Source of the DNA: Pedobacter duraquae
Lineage (GTDB): Bacteria > Bacteroidota > Bacteroidia > Sphingobacteriales > Sphingobacteriaceae
NCBI RefSeq assembly: GCF_004362245.1
Contig: NZ_SNWM01000002.1
Location: 868,001-932,000 of the forward strand
Reading direction: 5' to 3'
DNA: 64,000 nt
Shown here piece after piece: positions 26,668 through 35,222 of this stretch; within the stretch, counting starts at the first letter, position 1; each line of letters starts with the position of its first letter. The notes under the pieces were generated by a model. It made no database searches. It was not told the DNA's origin and was given only the letters and a program-made list of their open reading frames with translations. The translations under genes and the position numbers were made by a program.

Positions 26668-28449
26668 ATGGAATTTACCTTTAACACATACGCACTCATA
26701 CTGATAGTATGTGGTGCGCTGACACTTTTCCTTTCTTATTATGTATATAAGAAGGAAGGGGGTGCGGTCAGGTGGTTCGGGTTGATGATGTTGTCAAATG
26801 GAATCTGGTCGGTAGCATACGGTTTTGAGCTGGCTAGCAGCACGCTAGACCAGATGAAGTTCTTCACAAATATCGAATACCTAGGAATCGCCACATTGCC
26901 CATCAATTGGTTTTTCTTTTGTGTTGAATTATCAGGACAGTCAAAATGGATAAAATCGAACCGCAACATCGCACTTTTTCTCATTGTACCGGTCATCACT
27001 ATACTGTTGGAGTGGACAAACAAATACCATCATCTACATTATAAAGCCCTGCACTTAAGTTTGGAAAGTGATTTCCCAATGGTAGCCATAGAACCTGGAA
27101 TTTCTTACCGGATATTTACTGCCTACTTTTACATCTTGTTAGCTATTGGTGGATACCTCTTACTCGTTAAATTCAGAAAAGCCGATGCAATCTACAAAAA
27201 ACAGAATTACAGTATTTTGATCGCTGCGCTGATCCCCTGGATCGCAAATATATCCTACCTTCTTGGGTTTAGACCGCTGGGAAATCTGGATGTCACCCCT
27301 TTTGCTTTTATTACCACCATTTTGTTAATTTTTCTTGGCATTTACCGATTTAAACTTTTTGATATTTTGCCCGTTGCCAGAGAAAAAGTCCTTGAACTGA
27401 TGCAGGATGGTTTTATGGTATTGGACAAGCACAATAGGGTTATCGACTACAATATTGCTTTTAAAAAATATACCGGGGATCTGAAATCCAACGAAATTAT
27501 CGGGCGGGAAATCTCTGAGATTTTTCCGGGAGAGACATTTCTTATAAAGTCTATTACAGAAAACAGATCCGGAAAATCGGAACTTGTTTTACAAACCGCG
27601 ACGGGTACATTCGATATTGAAGCTGATATCAGATACCTCAATGAAAACAAATTAAATAATGAAGCGACGATCGTTAAGTTTCAAGATTTAACCAATCTGC
27701 GTCATGAAGCTCGCAAAATTAAAGAACAGGCTGATGAACTCCAGGAACTGAATCAGCTTAAAGACAGGATTTTTTCTATTATAGCACACGACCTTCGTGG
27801 TCCGTTGGTGAATCTGTCAGAAGTACTTAAAATGATCGCTAACGATGTCATCAGTATTGATGAATTCAAAGATATCTTACCAACCCTGAGCAAGGATATT
27901 CTGTATACTACAGACTTGCTGGAGAATATTCTGCATTGGTCAAGAAGCCAGTTAAAAGGTTATGGGATTAATAAAGAATATTTTGACCTGAAAGGAATGA
28001 TAATCAACGAGATCGATTATCATTTACCTTCTGCAAAAGCCAAAGATATCACTATCATCCAGGACGTATTTCCAGGACAAGGCGTGTACGCAGATATGTT
28101 AATGATACAGATTGTAGTCAGAAATATCCTGAACAATGCGATTAAATTCTGTAACCCAGGAAGCACGATCGAAGTTTATGCTACCTATTCCAGAGACGGG
28201 CACATGGTGCTCTGCATTAAGGATAATGGCATCGGCATGTCTCCCGAATTTCTTGCAAACCTTTTTGATGGCAAAAGTGTATCGTCAAGAGGAACAATGA
28301 ATGAGAAAGGCACCGGGCTGGGAATGGTGGTGTGCAGGGAATTTATGTTACGGAATGATGGCGACATCTCAGCTACAAGTACCTTAGGTAAGGGGACAAC
28401 TTTCTATATTTCCATTCCTATTGAGGAAAAAATCTTAGCAGACGTATAA
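26668..28449 (+). CDS. 7TM sensor histidine kinase with PAS domain
   Basis: 593-residue membrane kinase. Residues 1-230 hold seven membrane segments in the pattern of the N-terminal 7TM sensor region (the motif VEYLGIATLPINWFFFCVEL here reads IEYLGIATLPINWFF); residues about 240-345 are a PAS domain (VLELMQDGFMVLDKHNRVIDYN), a short coiled coil links to HisKA, with phospho-acceptor His374 in IIAHDLRGPL, then the ATPase domain with N box (VRNILNNAIKF), G1 (DNGIGM) and G2 (GTGLGM). No response regulator gene is adjacent, so it is an orphan kinase. The signal sensed is unknown. Confidence 0.93.
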   Translation: MEFTFNTYALILIVCGALTLFLSYYVYKKEGGAVRWFGLMMLSNGIWSVAYGFELASSTLDQMKFFTNIEYLGIATLPINWFFFCVELSGQSKWIKSNRNIALFLIVPVITILLEWTNKYHHLHYKALHLSLESDFPMVAIEPGISYRIFTAYFYILLAIGGYLLLVKFRKADAIYKKQNYSILIAALIPWIANISYLLGFRPLGNLDVTPFAFITTILLIFLGIYRFKLFDILPVAREKVLELMQDGFMVLDKHNRVIDYNIAFKKYTGDLKSNEIIGREISEIFPGETFLIKSITENRSGKSELVLQTATGTFDIEADIRYLNENKLNNEATIVKFQDLTNLRHEARKIKEQADELQELNQLKDRIFSIIAHDLRGPLVNLSEVLKMIANDVISIDEFKDILPTLSKDILYTTDLLENILHWSRSQLKGYGINKEYFDLKGMIINEIDYHLPSAKAKDITIIQDVFPGQGVYADMLMIQIVVRNILNNAIKFCNPGSTIEVYATYSRDGHMVLCIKDNGIGMSPEFLANLFDGKSVSSRGTMNEKGTGLGMVVCREFMLRNDGDISATSTLGKGTTFYISIPIEEKILADV

Positions 28450-28503
28450 ATTCATTTGCAGATGACAAAAACAACTAATATCTTAGTTTAAAATAAACAA
28501 GAT

Positions 28504-29649
28504 ATGAAAAAGTATGTTAGCTTATTAATTCTATTCATTGTTGCAGCAGTCGCGCAAGCTCAAACAAGTAATTTAGACAAAGAAAAGCTTCTTGACTACT
28601 ATCAGAACCAGCGTTATTCAGAGGCGGCAACTTATCTTGAAAATATCTATGGTAAGGAAAGTAATGATCCAAAAGCGCTATTTCAACTCGCCTATGTTCA
28701 TCTGATGGCAGGTTTATTGCCCGAAGCAGAAAAAAACTATCTTGCGCTGCAGCAACTGCAACCAACCAATATAACAGTCTTGTTTAATCTTGCCTCCATC
28801 AGTCTCAGGCGTGGAAATGAAGAAAAAGCGAAAAGCTTCTACCTGGAGATCCTGAAAGCAGACAGTACAAATTTTAATGTGTATAAGCAACTTGCCAACT
28901 TATATCCTTTGAGTAACGACCCTGACAAGATCAAGTATCTTGAAAAAGCAAATAAACTAAATCCAGCAGAGGCCGATGTAGCATATGATCTGGCAACAAG
29001 CTATAATATCTTAAAGCAGGATAAAAAAGCTTATGCTGTACTTGATCCCGCAATGAAAGCAGATACCGGAAATTTCATATTGCTTAAAGCCAGGTTGCCA
29101 GTATGTATGGCATTATTGAAATTCCCTGAAGCCAGCGAAGTTGGCGAACGGCTAATGGCGGCTGGGGACAGTACATCATTTGTGATTACGACGATGGGGA
29201 AGTTATCTGTGTTGACCAAAGCCTTTGAAAAAGCAATTAGATATTTTAAGCTTCTGGAATCCTGGGGACAAGAAAACGAAACTAGCTTGTACTACACTGC
29301 GCTTTGTTATCGTGAACTGAAAAACTACACGTTTTCTGCCGAATACACTAAAAAAACTATAGAATTCAGCACGTCACCTAATATGGCCAGTTATTACACC
29401 TTATTGGGGACTGTGTATGAAGAAAAACTGCAATATAAATCTGCATTGGCAGCATACAAAAAAGGATTGGAATACACCAGTAAAGGTGGAATCTATTACA
29501 ATATTGCGTTATTAGAAGATTTGAAATTAAAAGAGCCTGCGAAGGCACTTACCTATTATCGGCTATATTTAAAAAGCAAGCCAGATGAAGGCAAAAACAA
29601 GGAGGCAATACTATATGTTAAAGATCGAATCAATACCCTAAGCAAATAA
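28504..29649 (+). CDS. Secreted tetratricopeptide-repeat protein
   Basis: 381-residue exported TPR protein. Signal peptide MKKYVSLLILFIVAAVAQAQ, then about nine TPR-like helix pairs, with consensus features such as ALFQLAYVHLMAGLLPEAEKNY, VLFNLASISLRRGNEEKAKSFY and YKSALAAYKKGLEYTSKGGIYYNIA. Probably a periplasmic scaffold for protein-protein contacts; partner unknown. It ends directly against the ribE stop codon (convergent, zero spacing), with no terminator between. Confidence 0.87.
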   Translation: MKKYVSLLILFIVAAVAQAQTSNLDKEKLLDYYQNQRYSEAATYLENIYGKESNDPKALFQLAYVHLMAGLLPEAEKNYLALQQLQPTNITVLFNLASISLRRGNEEKAKSFYLEILKADSTNFNVYKQLANLYPLSNDPDKIKYLEKANKLNPAEADVAYDLATSYNILKQDKKAYAVLDPAMKADTGNFILLKARLPVCMALLKFPEASEVGERLMAAGDSTSFVITTMGKLSVLTKAFEKAIRYFKLLESWGQENETSLYYTALCYRELKNYTFSAEYTKKTIEFSTSPNMASYYTLLGTVYEEKLQYKSALAAYKKGLEYTSKGGIYYNIALLEDLKLKEPAKALTYYRLYLKSKPDEGKNKEAILYVKDRINTLSK

Positions 29650-30234
29650 TTACTTACGGGTAAGTCGGGCAACATATTTACCGATAATATCAAACTCTAA
29701 ATTTACGGTATCCCCTACTGAAACTTCATGCAGGTTGGTATGTTCGTAAGTGTAAGGAATGATAAAGACAGAAAAGGCATCATCCGCAGAATTGACAACA
29801 GTCAGACTGATGCCGTTGACGCAGATAGAACCTTTTTCAACTGTTACATTTCCAATCGTGCTATCATATTGAAACCTGTATTCCCAACTTCCTTCAAGCG
29901 CTTCCCTACGAACACAAATTGCTGTCTGATCGACGTGGCCCTGAACTATATGACCGTCCAAACGGCCATTCATCTGCATACAACGTTCCAGATTCACCTT
30001 ACTCCCAGGTTTCAAATGCTGTAAATTGGTTTTATCAAGTGTTTCCTGAATTGCTGTTACCATATATGTATTTTCCGTCAATCCAACCACTGTTAAACAG
30101 ACCCCATTATGCGCAACACTCTGATCAATTTTCAATTCATTGGTCAAGGCAGCAGAAATTGTGTAATGAATATTATCCTGTTCTCTTTCTACAGCTTCAA
30201 CAGTGCCGAGCGTTTCTATTATTCCGGTAAACAT
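29650..30234 (-). CDS. ribE: Riboflavin synthase alpha subunit
   Basis: Condenses two molecules of 6,7-dimethyl-8-ribityllumazine to riboflavin; 194 residues, normal length. The two homologous lumazine-binding halves are clear: MFTGIIETLGTV with SVAHNGVCLTVV in the first, and GRLDGHIVQGHVDQTA with SICVNGISLTVV in the second. Last gene of the ltaE-accC-ribE run, 5 bases after accC. No FMN riboswitch is visible in front of it, and other riboflavin genes are absent from the window. Confidence 0.97.
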   Translation of the reverse strand: MFTGIIETLGTVEAVEREQDNIHYTISAALTNELKIDQSVAHNGVCLTVVGLTENTYMVTAIQETLDKTNLQHLKPGSKVNLERCMQMNGRLDGHIVQGHVDQTAICVRREALEGSWEYRFQYDSTIGNVTVEKGSICVNGISLTVVNSADDAFSVFIIPYTYEHTNLHEVSVGDTVNLEFDIIGKYVARLTRK

Positions 30235-30239
30235 ATTTT

Positions 30240-31745
30240 TTATTTTTGAGCGATTCTATTTGTCCGCCAGTTACTTCTTTTATTAGTTGTTGCTTCAGTT
30301 ACTGCTGATGCCTCTGCGGTCTTTCGATAAATAGATCCAAAAATTGCAGCGATCAAGGTTTCAGCTTCATTGACATGATCACGCTCTCCACGCTCTCCAG
30401 GCTCTCCAGGCTTGAAGTATTTATCAACAAAGTGCGTATCAAAATTACCACTTCTGAATGCGTCATGATGCATCACAAAATTACCAAAGCCTAGGGTAGT
30501 TTGTATGCCCGTAATGTCATATTCTGCAATAGCTCTGATCATAATTTCTATCGCTTCTTCCCGCGTTTGTCCATAGGTAATTAGTTTAGCAATCATTGGA
30601 TCATAGTAGATCGGGATTTCCATTCCAGCTTCAAATCCATCATCTACGCGAACACCTTTGCCTGCCGGCAGTTTATATGTTTTTAAGGTACCTATGTCGG
30701 GCAGAAAATTATTTTTAGGATCTTCGGCATACACGCGCAGTTCAATGGCATGACCACGCATAATTAAGTCGCCCTGCGCATAAGTGAGCGCCTCTCCTCT
30801 TGCAATTTTAATTTGCTCTTTCACAAGGTCCAAACCAGTGATCATTTCAGTAACGGGATGTTCAACCTGGAGACGCGTATTCATTTCCAAAAAGAAGAAA
30901 TTTAGATTTTCATCCAGGATAAACTCTACTGTTCCAGCTCCGGTATAATTGACAGAACGTGCTACGTCTACCGCGCATTTCCCCATCTGCTCTCGAATTT
31001 CTGATGTCAGCACGCTTGATGGAGCTTCTTCAACAACTTTCTGATGTCTACGCTGTACTGAACACTCCCTCTCGAACAAATAAACAATGTTACCGTGACT
31101 ATCTCCAAGCACCTGAATTTCAATGTGCCTTGGCGAAGACACATATCGTTCGATAAAGACAGAACCGTCTCCAAAGGCTGATGTAGCTTCACTTACAGCC
31201 AGTCCCATTTGCTCTTCAAAATCTTCCGCCTTATGCACAATCCGCATTCCTTTACCACCGCCCCCGGCTGCTGCTTTAATTAGTATAGGAAAACCCACTT
31301 CAATCGCCTTAATTTTGGCCTCAGCAACATTGGTAATTGCTTCAGCGGTTCCTGGGACAAGTGGAATATTCCAGGCCAATGCCGCCGCCTTTGCCGAAAG
31401 CTTGTTTCCCATGATCTCCATTGCTTCAGGTTCCGGACCGATAAAAATAAGTCCCGCGGCCTGCACAGCCCTGGAAAAGTCAGCATTTTCGGATAAGAAA
31501 CCATATCCCGGATGTACAGCATCAGCACCAGTAACTTTACAGGCATTAATGATTTTTTCAGGAACAAGATACGACTGGCTAGCAGCTGACGGGCCAATAC
31601 AAATGGCTTCATCTGCATAACGCACGTGCAGTGCGCTGCGGTCTGCCTCAGAAAATACAGCAACTGTTTTTATACCCATTTCACGAGCGGAACGCATGAT
31701 ACGCAACGCTATTTCTCCGCGGTTTGCTACTAAAACTTTATTCAT
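30240..31745 (-). CDS. accC: Biotin carboxylase subunit of acetyl-CoA carboxylase
   Basis: ATP-dependent carboxylation of biotin on its carrier protein, the first half-reaction of acetyl-CoA (or a related acyl-CoA) carboxylase. ATP-grasp features are intact: the glycine loop AAAGGGGKGMRIV, the ECSVQRRHQKVVEEAPS block and EMNTRLQVEHPVTEMITG. At 501 residues it is about 50 longer than the standard 447-450; the extra C-terminal tail holds the PGEPGERGERDH repeat and a basic end. No accB or carboxyltransferase gene is adjacent. In operon with ltaE upstream (25-base gap) and ribE downstream. A propionyl-CoA or methylcrotonyl-CoA partner cannot be excluded. Confidence 0.93.
   Translation of the reverse strand: MNKVLVANRGEIALRIMRSAREMGIKTVAVFSEADRSALHVRYADEAICIGPSAASQSYLVPEKIINACKVTGADAVHPGYGFLSENADFSRAVQAAGLIFIGPEPEAMEIMGNKLSAKAAALAWNIPLVPGTAEAITNVAEAKIKAIEVGFPILIKAAAGGGGKGMRIVHKAEDFEEQMGLAVSEATSAFGDGSVFIERYVSSPRHIEIQVLGDSHGNIVYLFERECSVQRRHQKVVEEAPSSVLTSEIREQMGKCAVDVARSVNYTGAGTVEFILDENLNFFFLEMNTRLQVEHPVTEMITGLDLVKEQIKIARGEALTYAQGDLIMRGHAIELRVYAEDPKNNFLPDIGTLKTYKLPAGKGVRVDDGFEAGMEIPIYYDPMIAKLITYGQTREEAIEIMIRAIAEYDITGIQTTLGFGNFVMHHDAFRSGNFDTHFVDKYFKPGEPGERGERDHVNEAETLIAAIFGSIYRKTAEASAVTEATTNKRSNWRTNRIAQK
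30381..30407 (-). repeat. Three tandem 9-bp units inside accC
   Basis: ACGCTCTCC, ACGCTCTCC and AGGCTCTCC in direct succession on the plus strand, encoding Gly-Glu-Pro/Arg triplets (PGEPGERGER) in the linker before the C-terminal tail. In-frame unit length, so changes in copy number would not break the frame. Confidence 0.7.
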
Positions 31746-31770
31746 AATCTTTAATTCTACTGGCGATCAG

Positions 31771-32793
31771 CTACAGCTCACGAAATACTGCTATCGCCTG
31801 ATCTATCATAGTTGAAGATACGTCTAAATGTGTAACGAAACGAATCGTATCCGGACCGGTAGTATTGCATAAAATTCCTTTATCTGCCAAAGTTCGTACT
31901 AATTCAGTGGCATTACGACTTGCAGTCACTTTCACGATAACGATATTTGTCTCTACTGGCATAACAGATTCAATGTAATTGCACGCAGATAAGGTATCAG
32001 CCAGCGCCTTGGCGTGTTGATGGTCTATCGCCAAACGGTCTACATGATTATCCAGCGCATAAATGCCTGCCGCCGCCAAGAATCCAGCCTGACGCATTCC
32101 ACCGCCAAACACCTTACGTAGCTTCCTTGCCCGTTTAATGGTAGCCTGATCAGATAAAAATACTGATCCCACTGGTGCGCCCAGTCCTTTAGATAAACAT
32201 ACAGATATGCCGTCGAAATACTGTCCGTAATCTGATGCTGCATCTCCTGTTGCAATAAGCGCATTAAATATTCTTGCACCATCAAGATGCAATTTTAATC
32301 CTTCCGTACTGCACAATTCCGCAATGGGGTTAATTTGATCAAGCGTATAACAAGCACCGCCACCTTTATTGACTGTATTTTCTAGCACTACCAAACTTGT
32401 GTTTGGATAATGAATATTTTCTTCATTAATTTCAGGTGCAATCAACTGAGGAGTAAGGATGCCCCGCTCACCATACAACAGTCTAACTGAGGCCAAAGAA
32501 TTATAGGCTATACCACCTCCTTCATACCGATAAACATGTGAAGTCTGATCGCAGATAACCTCATCCATAGGCTGTGTAAAACATTTAATCGCAATCTGGT
32601 TGGTCATCGTACCTGAGGGACAAAAAAGTCCAGCTTCCATCTGGAAAATAGCAGCTAATTTTGACTCTAATTCATTGACGGTCTCATCTTCACCGAAAAC
32701 GTCATCACCAATCTTAGCATGCATCATTGCGTCCAACATTCCTGCTGTCGGTCGGGTCACCGTATCGCTTCTAAAATCTACTTTTTCTTGCAT
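31771..32793 (-). CDS. ltaE: Low-specificity L-threonine aldolase
   Basis: PLP enzyme that splits threonine (and allo-threonine) to glycine and acetaldehyde; 340 residues. Family blocks: DFRSDTVTRPTAGMLDAM at the start, GDDVFGEDETVNELE, FCPSGTMTNQIAIK, the HLDGARIFNA aspartate/Arg block, and the PLP lysine in CLSKGLGAPVGS. Head of a three-gene minus-strand run with accC and ribE. Upstream lies an AT-rich 410-bp region shared with the divergent kinase gene at 33204. Confidence 0.95.
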   Translation of the reverse strand: MQEKVDFRSDTVTRPTAGMLDAMMHAKIGDDVFGEDETVNELESKLAAIFQMEAGLFCPSGTMTNQIAIKCFTQPMDEVICDQTSHVYRYEGGGIAYNSLASVRLLYGERGILTPQLIAPEINEENIHYPNTSLVVLENTVNKGGGACYTLDQINPIAELCSTEGLKLHLDGARIFNALIATGDAASDYGQYFDGISVCLSKGLGAPVGSVFLSDQATIKRARKLRKVFGGGMRQAGFLAAAGIYALDNHVDRLAIDHQHAKALADTLSACNYIESVMPVETNIVIVKVTASRNATELVRTLADKGILCNTTGPDTIRFVTHLDVSSTMIDQAIAVFREL

Positions 32794-33000
32794 AAAATTT
32801 TGAACTGTCTGAATACAAATATTAGCTTTTTATTGGTATTCCTATACCTGATACAGGAAAAAAATAAAAAAAATATCGCATCAAATTTTTCTTTTTAATT
32901 AACAACCACCCAGGCAAAAATTCAACCAATTAACACTGTTTATCAGTCGCTTATAATTGAATTTAATTTTCTAAATAAAAAATACAAACGGGCTAAAAGC

Positions 33001-33060
33001 TACACTTAGAATTTAATAATTTGGATTTTAAAATAACAAATGTAATTTTAGCTTAGTGTT
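33001..33060. promoter_or_regulatory. Inverted 9-bp boxes upstream of kinase gene
   Basis: In the very AT-rich gap 32794-33203, TACACTTAG (33001-33009) and its near-complement CTTAGTGTT (33052-33060) form an inverted pair, 42 bases apart. The same 9-bp element recurs at 34848, 34873 and 35184. The rest of the gap holds no gene I can support apart from the short frame at 33140. Confidence 0.5.
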
Positions 33061-33139
33061 TTTTTAACAATAACCTATTTGGGCATTTAAACTAACCATA
33101 AAAATGCCTTACCTAAACGAGTATTAAAAAAATAAAATT

Positions 33140-33202
33140 ATGAAAAAAAGTCAGCCACAAGTGTTAAGAATGTATACTTTTATGCCGAAAAATTTAAATT
33201 AA
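33140..33202 (+). other. 20-codon upstream frame abutting the kinase start
   Basis: Short frame beginning MKKSQPQVLRM and stopping 1 base before the kinase ATG at 33204. Such spacing could couple translation. However, a promoter-like TACTTTTA (33175-33182) lies inside it; if used, transcription would begin after most of this frame, and the frame would be chance. Confidence 0.3.
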
Positions 33203-33203
33203 G

Positions 33204-34061
33204 ATGATAGTTATTGCAGATGGTGGTTCAACCAAAACCAATTGGTGCTTAATCAATGAAGCCGGAAGAAAGATTCTTTTTAATACTGAAGGTTACAATC
33301 CTTATTTCTCGAGCACAGCTTATATCATAGACTCACTTAAAATCGGACTTCCTGATCACTTAGAAACAGAGAAGCTTACCGAAGTGTACTATTATGGAGC
33401 TGGCTGTTCTACAGACGCCAAAAGAAAAATTGTGGCTGATGCGATGCAGGTAACTTTCCCGAATGCTAAAATATTTATCGGTCACGACTTACTCGCCTCT
33501 TGCCGTGCATTACTTGGTGATGAGCCCGGATTTGCAGCGATATTAGGTACCGGTACAAATTCATGCCTGTACGATGGTAAGGATATTTCTTTGAATATTG
33601 ATTCATTAGGCTATTTCCTTGGCGATGAGGGTAGCGGTTGTTATATTGGTAAAAGAATCCTGAGTGATTACATGAAGGGATATATGCCAAAAGGACTTAG
33701 AGAAAGTTTTTATGACAACTATGCCTTGACCAACGAAGATATTTTTGACAATATCTATAACAAACCACTTCCAAACCGTTTTTGCGCTAGCTTTAGTAAG
33801 TTTTTGTACGATTACAAAGACAACTATGAAGATTATGCATTCTCTACAGTAGACTTTGCATTCTCTGCATTTTTTGAGAACCTGGTTACGCACTATCCAA
33901 ATTACAAAGACTACAAACTAAACTGTGTAGGATCGGTAGGCTATAGCTTCCGCGATATCCTAAGTGTTGTTGCAGATCGTTACGAAATGGGAATCGGTAA
34001 AATTATCCGATCACCTATAGATGACCTTGTCAACTATCATATTGAATCGGCAAGCAAATAA
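33204..34061 (+). CDS. BadF/BadG-type kinase (N-acetylglucosamine kinase-like)
   Basis: 285-residue ASKHA-fold sugar kinase. The phosphate-1 loop (ADGGSTKTNW) with its aspartate, a catalytic Asp in GHDLLASCRAL, and the phosphate-2 loop (AAILGTGTNSCLYDG) are intact; LGDEGSGCYIGKRIL is a BadF-family signature. The likely substrate is N-acetylglucosamine or a similar amino sugar, from resemblance to mammalian NAGK, but this is inferred. A second, degenerate copy lies at 36214. Upstream boxes match those at the Nudix-regulator and pfkA promoters. Ends in a long bidirectional terminator. Confidence 0.85.
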   Translation: MIVIADGGSTKTNWCLINEAGRKILFNTEGYNPYFSSTAYIIDSLKIGLPDHLETEKLTEVYYYGAGCSTDAKRKIVADAMQVTFPNAKIFIGHDLLASCRALLGDEPGFAAILGTGTNSCLYDGKDISLNIDSLGYFLGDEGSGCYIGKRILSDYMKGYMPKGLRESFYDNYALTNEDIFDNIYNKPLPNRFCASFSKFLYDYKDNYEDYAFSTVDFAFSAFFENLVTHYPNYKDYKLNCVGSVGYSFRDILSVVADRYEMGIGKIIRSPIDDLVNYHIESASK

Positions 34062-34065
34062 GCTT

Positions 34066-34125
34066 AGTATACATTCATAAAAAAAGCGAAGATGAAGATC
34101 TTCGCTTTTTTTATGAATGTATACT
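34066..34125. terminator. 28-bp perfect palindrome, bidirectional terminator
   Basis: Two perfectly complementary 28-base arms (34066-34093 and 34098-34125) around a GAAG loop. The inner GCGAAGAT/ATCTTCGC stem flanked by A7 and T7 is a classic two-way terminator; the outer 13 bases extend the pairing up to the stop codon of the convergent regulator gene at 34126. Confidence 0.92.
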
Positions 34126-34806
34126 CTAGAAAGAGATTTCCTTCCCAAATAGCTTGGCATATTTCCTTTTATCAAAGCGATACAGCGTTGCAGCACGGAA
34201 CGACACACCTTTCTGTTTCTCATCAAGGTCTTTAAGCACCCCAAAACTGAGCATCTTTTTCCTGAAATTCCTTTTATCAAGTTTTTTATCAGAAATTAAT
34301 TCGTAGATATTCTGAAGTTGGGTTAGTGTAAATTTCTCTGGCAATAACTCAAAGGCAATAGGCTGATGTTTGATCCTCCTTTTGATTTTCTCCAGGCCTT
34401 TATCAAAAATCTGCTGGTGGTCAAATGCCAATCTCGGCAGTTCCTTGATATTTACCCAATATGCCTGCTTAGCATAATTGCTGATAGGCTTTAATGCTTT
34501 ATCTCCTCCCAATCTTATCAATGCGTAATAGGCAACACTTAATACTCTACCTTGTGGGTGACGTGCTACATCACCGAAAGTATAATATTGTTCCATGTAG
34601 ATATCGCCTAATCCAGTCAGTTCGTGAAGAATTCTAGATGCCGATTGATCAAGACTTTCATTCTCGCCTACGATATTACCTGGAAGAGCCCACCAATCTT
34701 TAAAAGGTTCTTCGTTTCTTTCGATCAATAAGATTTTTAATTCTCCAGCGTCAAACCCGAAAATCACACAATCAATCGAGAAGGCAGAATTAAACTGTGG
34801 TAACAT
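34126..34806 (-). CDS. Nudix-domain transcriptional regulator (NrtR/AraR-like)
   Basis: 226-residue protein: an N-terminal Nudix domain (about 8-140) and a C-terminal winged helix (about 150-226, with LTQLQNIYELISDKKLDKRNFRKKML as the recognition region). The Nudix box (GNIVGENESLDQSASRILHELTGL) has the glycine and first glutamate, but the RE-U and EE-x-G positions read RIL and ELTG, so hydrolysis is doubtful; the domain probably serves as an effector sensor, as in Bacteroidota sugar regulators of this type. ATG at 34806 chosen; a TTG at 34839 would add 11 residues. It lies between sugar kinase and pfkA genes whose promoters share a 9-bp box with its own. Confidence 0.85.
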   Translation of the reverse strand: MLPQFNSAFSIDCVIFGFDAGELKILLIERNEEPFKDWWALPGNIVGENESLDQSASRILHELTGLGDIYMEQYYTFGDVARHPQGRVLSVAYYALIRLGGDKALKPISNYAKQAYWVNIKELPRLAFDHQQIFDKGLEKIKRRIKHQPIAFELLPEKFTLTQLQNIYELISDKKLDKRNFRKKMLSFGVLKDLDEKQKGVSFRAATLYRFDKRKYAKLFGKEISF

Positions 34807-34841
34807 TTCTTTCAAATCTTTATGTTTTTGTGTTTGCAATT

Positions 34842-34881
34842 TAAATGTACACTTAGAGCTTTATTAAAACGACTTAGTGTA
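34842..34881. promoter_or_regulatory. Inverted 9-bp boxes at the Nudix-regulator promoter
   Basis: TACACTTAG (34848-34856) and CTTAGTGTA (34873-34881) form a perfect 9-bp inverted repeat with a 16-base spacer. The first box overlaps a near-consensus -7 element (minus-strand TACATTTA, 34842-34849), a position suited to autorepression. The rest of the 383-bp gap 34840-35222 contains no gene I can support. Confidence 0.6.
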
Positions 34882-35183
34882 AAAACGACGTAAATGTAAA
34901 TATATAATTAAATGAATTAAGCAGAAAAGAATATTATTCTTAACATTTGTTACACGTTAACGCAACACAAACTTTATCGTATTTACAATAAACCCAAATT
35001 CCCTGGTCAAAGAACCAGGTAGCTTAACTATATCCATTGAACAACTGGACAAAATGGCTTGCGTTTTTTTTCTACCTTGGCAGCATAATCTTGAATTGAT
35101 AACCAGTAAACTAAGCAGACGGATCAAAGCGTAATCTCTCTAAAAAAATACAATCCACTGATGAAAAAACTTGAAATAAATTA

Positions 35184-35212
35184 CTTAGTGTAATAAATAC
35201 ACGGTATATTCG
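35184..35212 (+). promoter_or_regulatory. pfkA promoter with GTGTA-N5-TACAC dyad
   Basis: The 9-bp box CTTAGTGTA (35184-35192) continues into a perfect dyad GTGTA-ATAAA-TACAC (35188-35202) directly upstream of a TATATTCG -7-like element (35205-35212). The start codon follows at 35223. Binding here would block polymerase. The same dyad occurs at 48563. Confidence 0.6.
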
Positions 35213-35222
35213 TATAATAATT

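Noticed and set aside
30381..30407. Tandem 9-bp units considered as a CRISPR or phase-variable tract
   Set aside because: Too short and without spacers; in-frame units cannot cause frameshift switching.
31123..31620. 165-residue plus-strand frame
   Set aside because: Shadow of accC on the other strand; Ala/Ser-rich without any recognisable domain.
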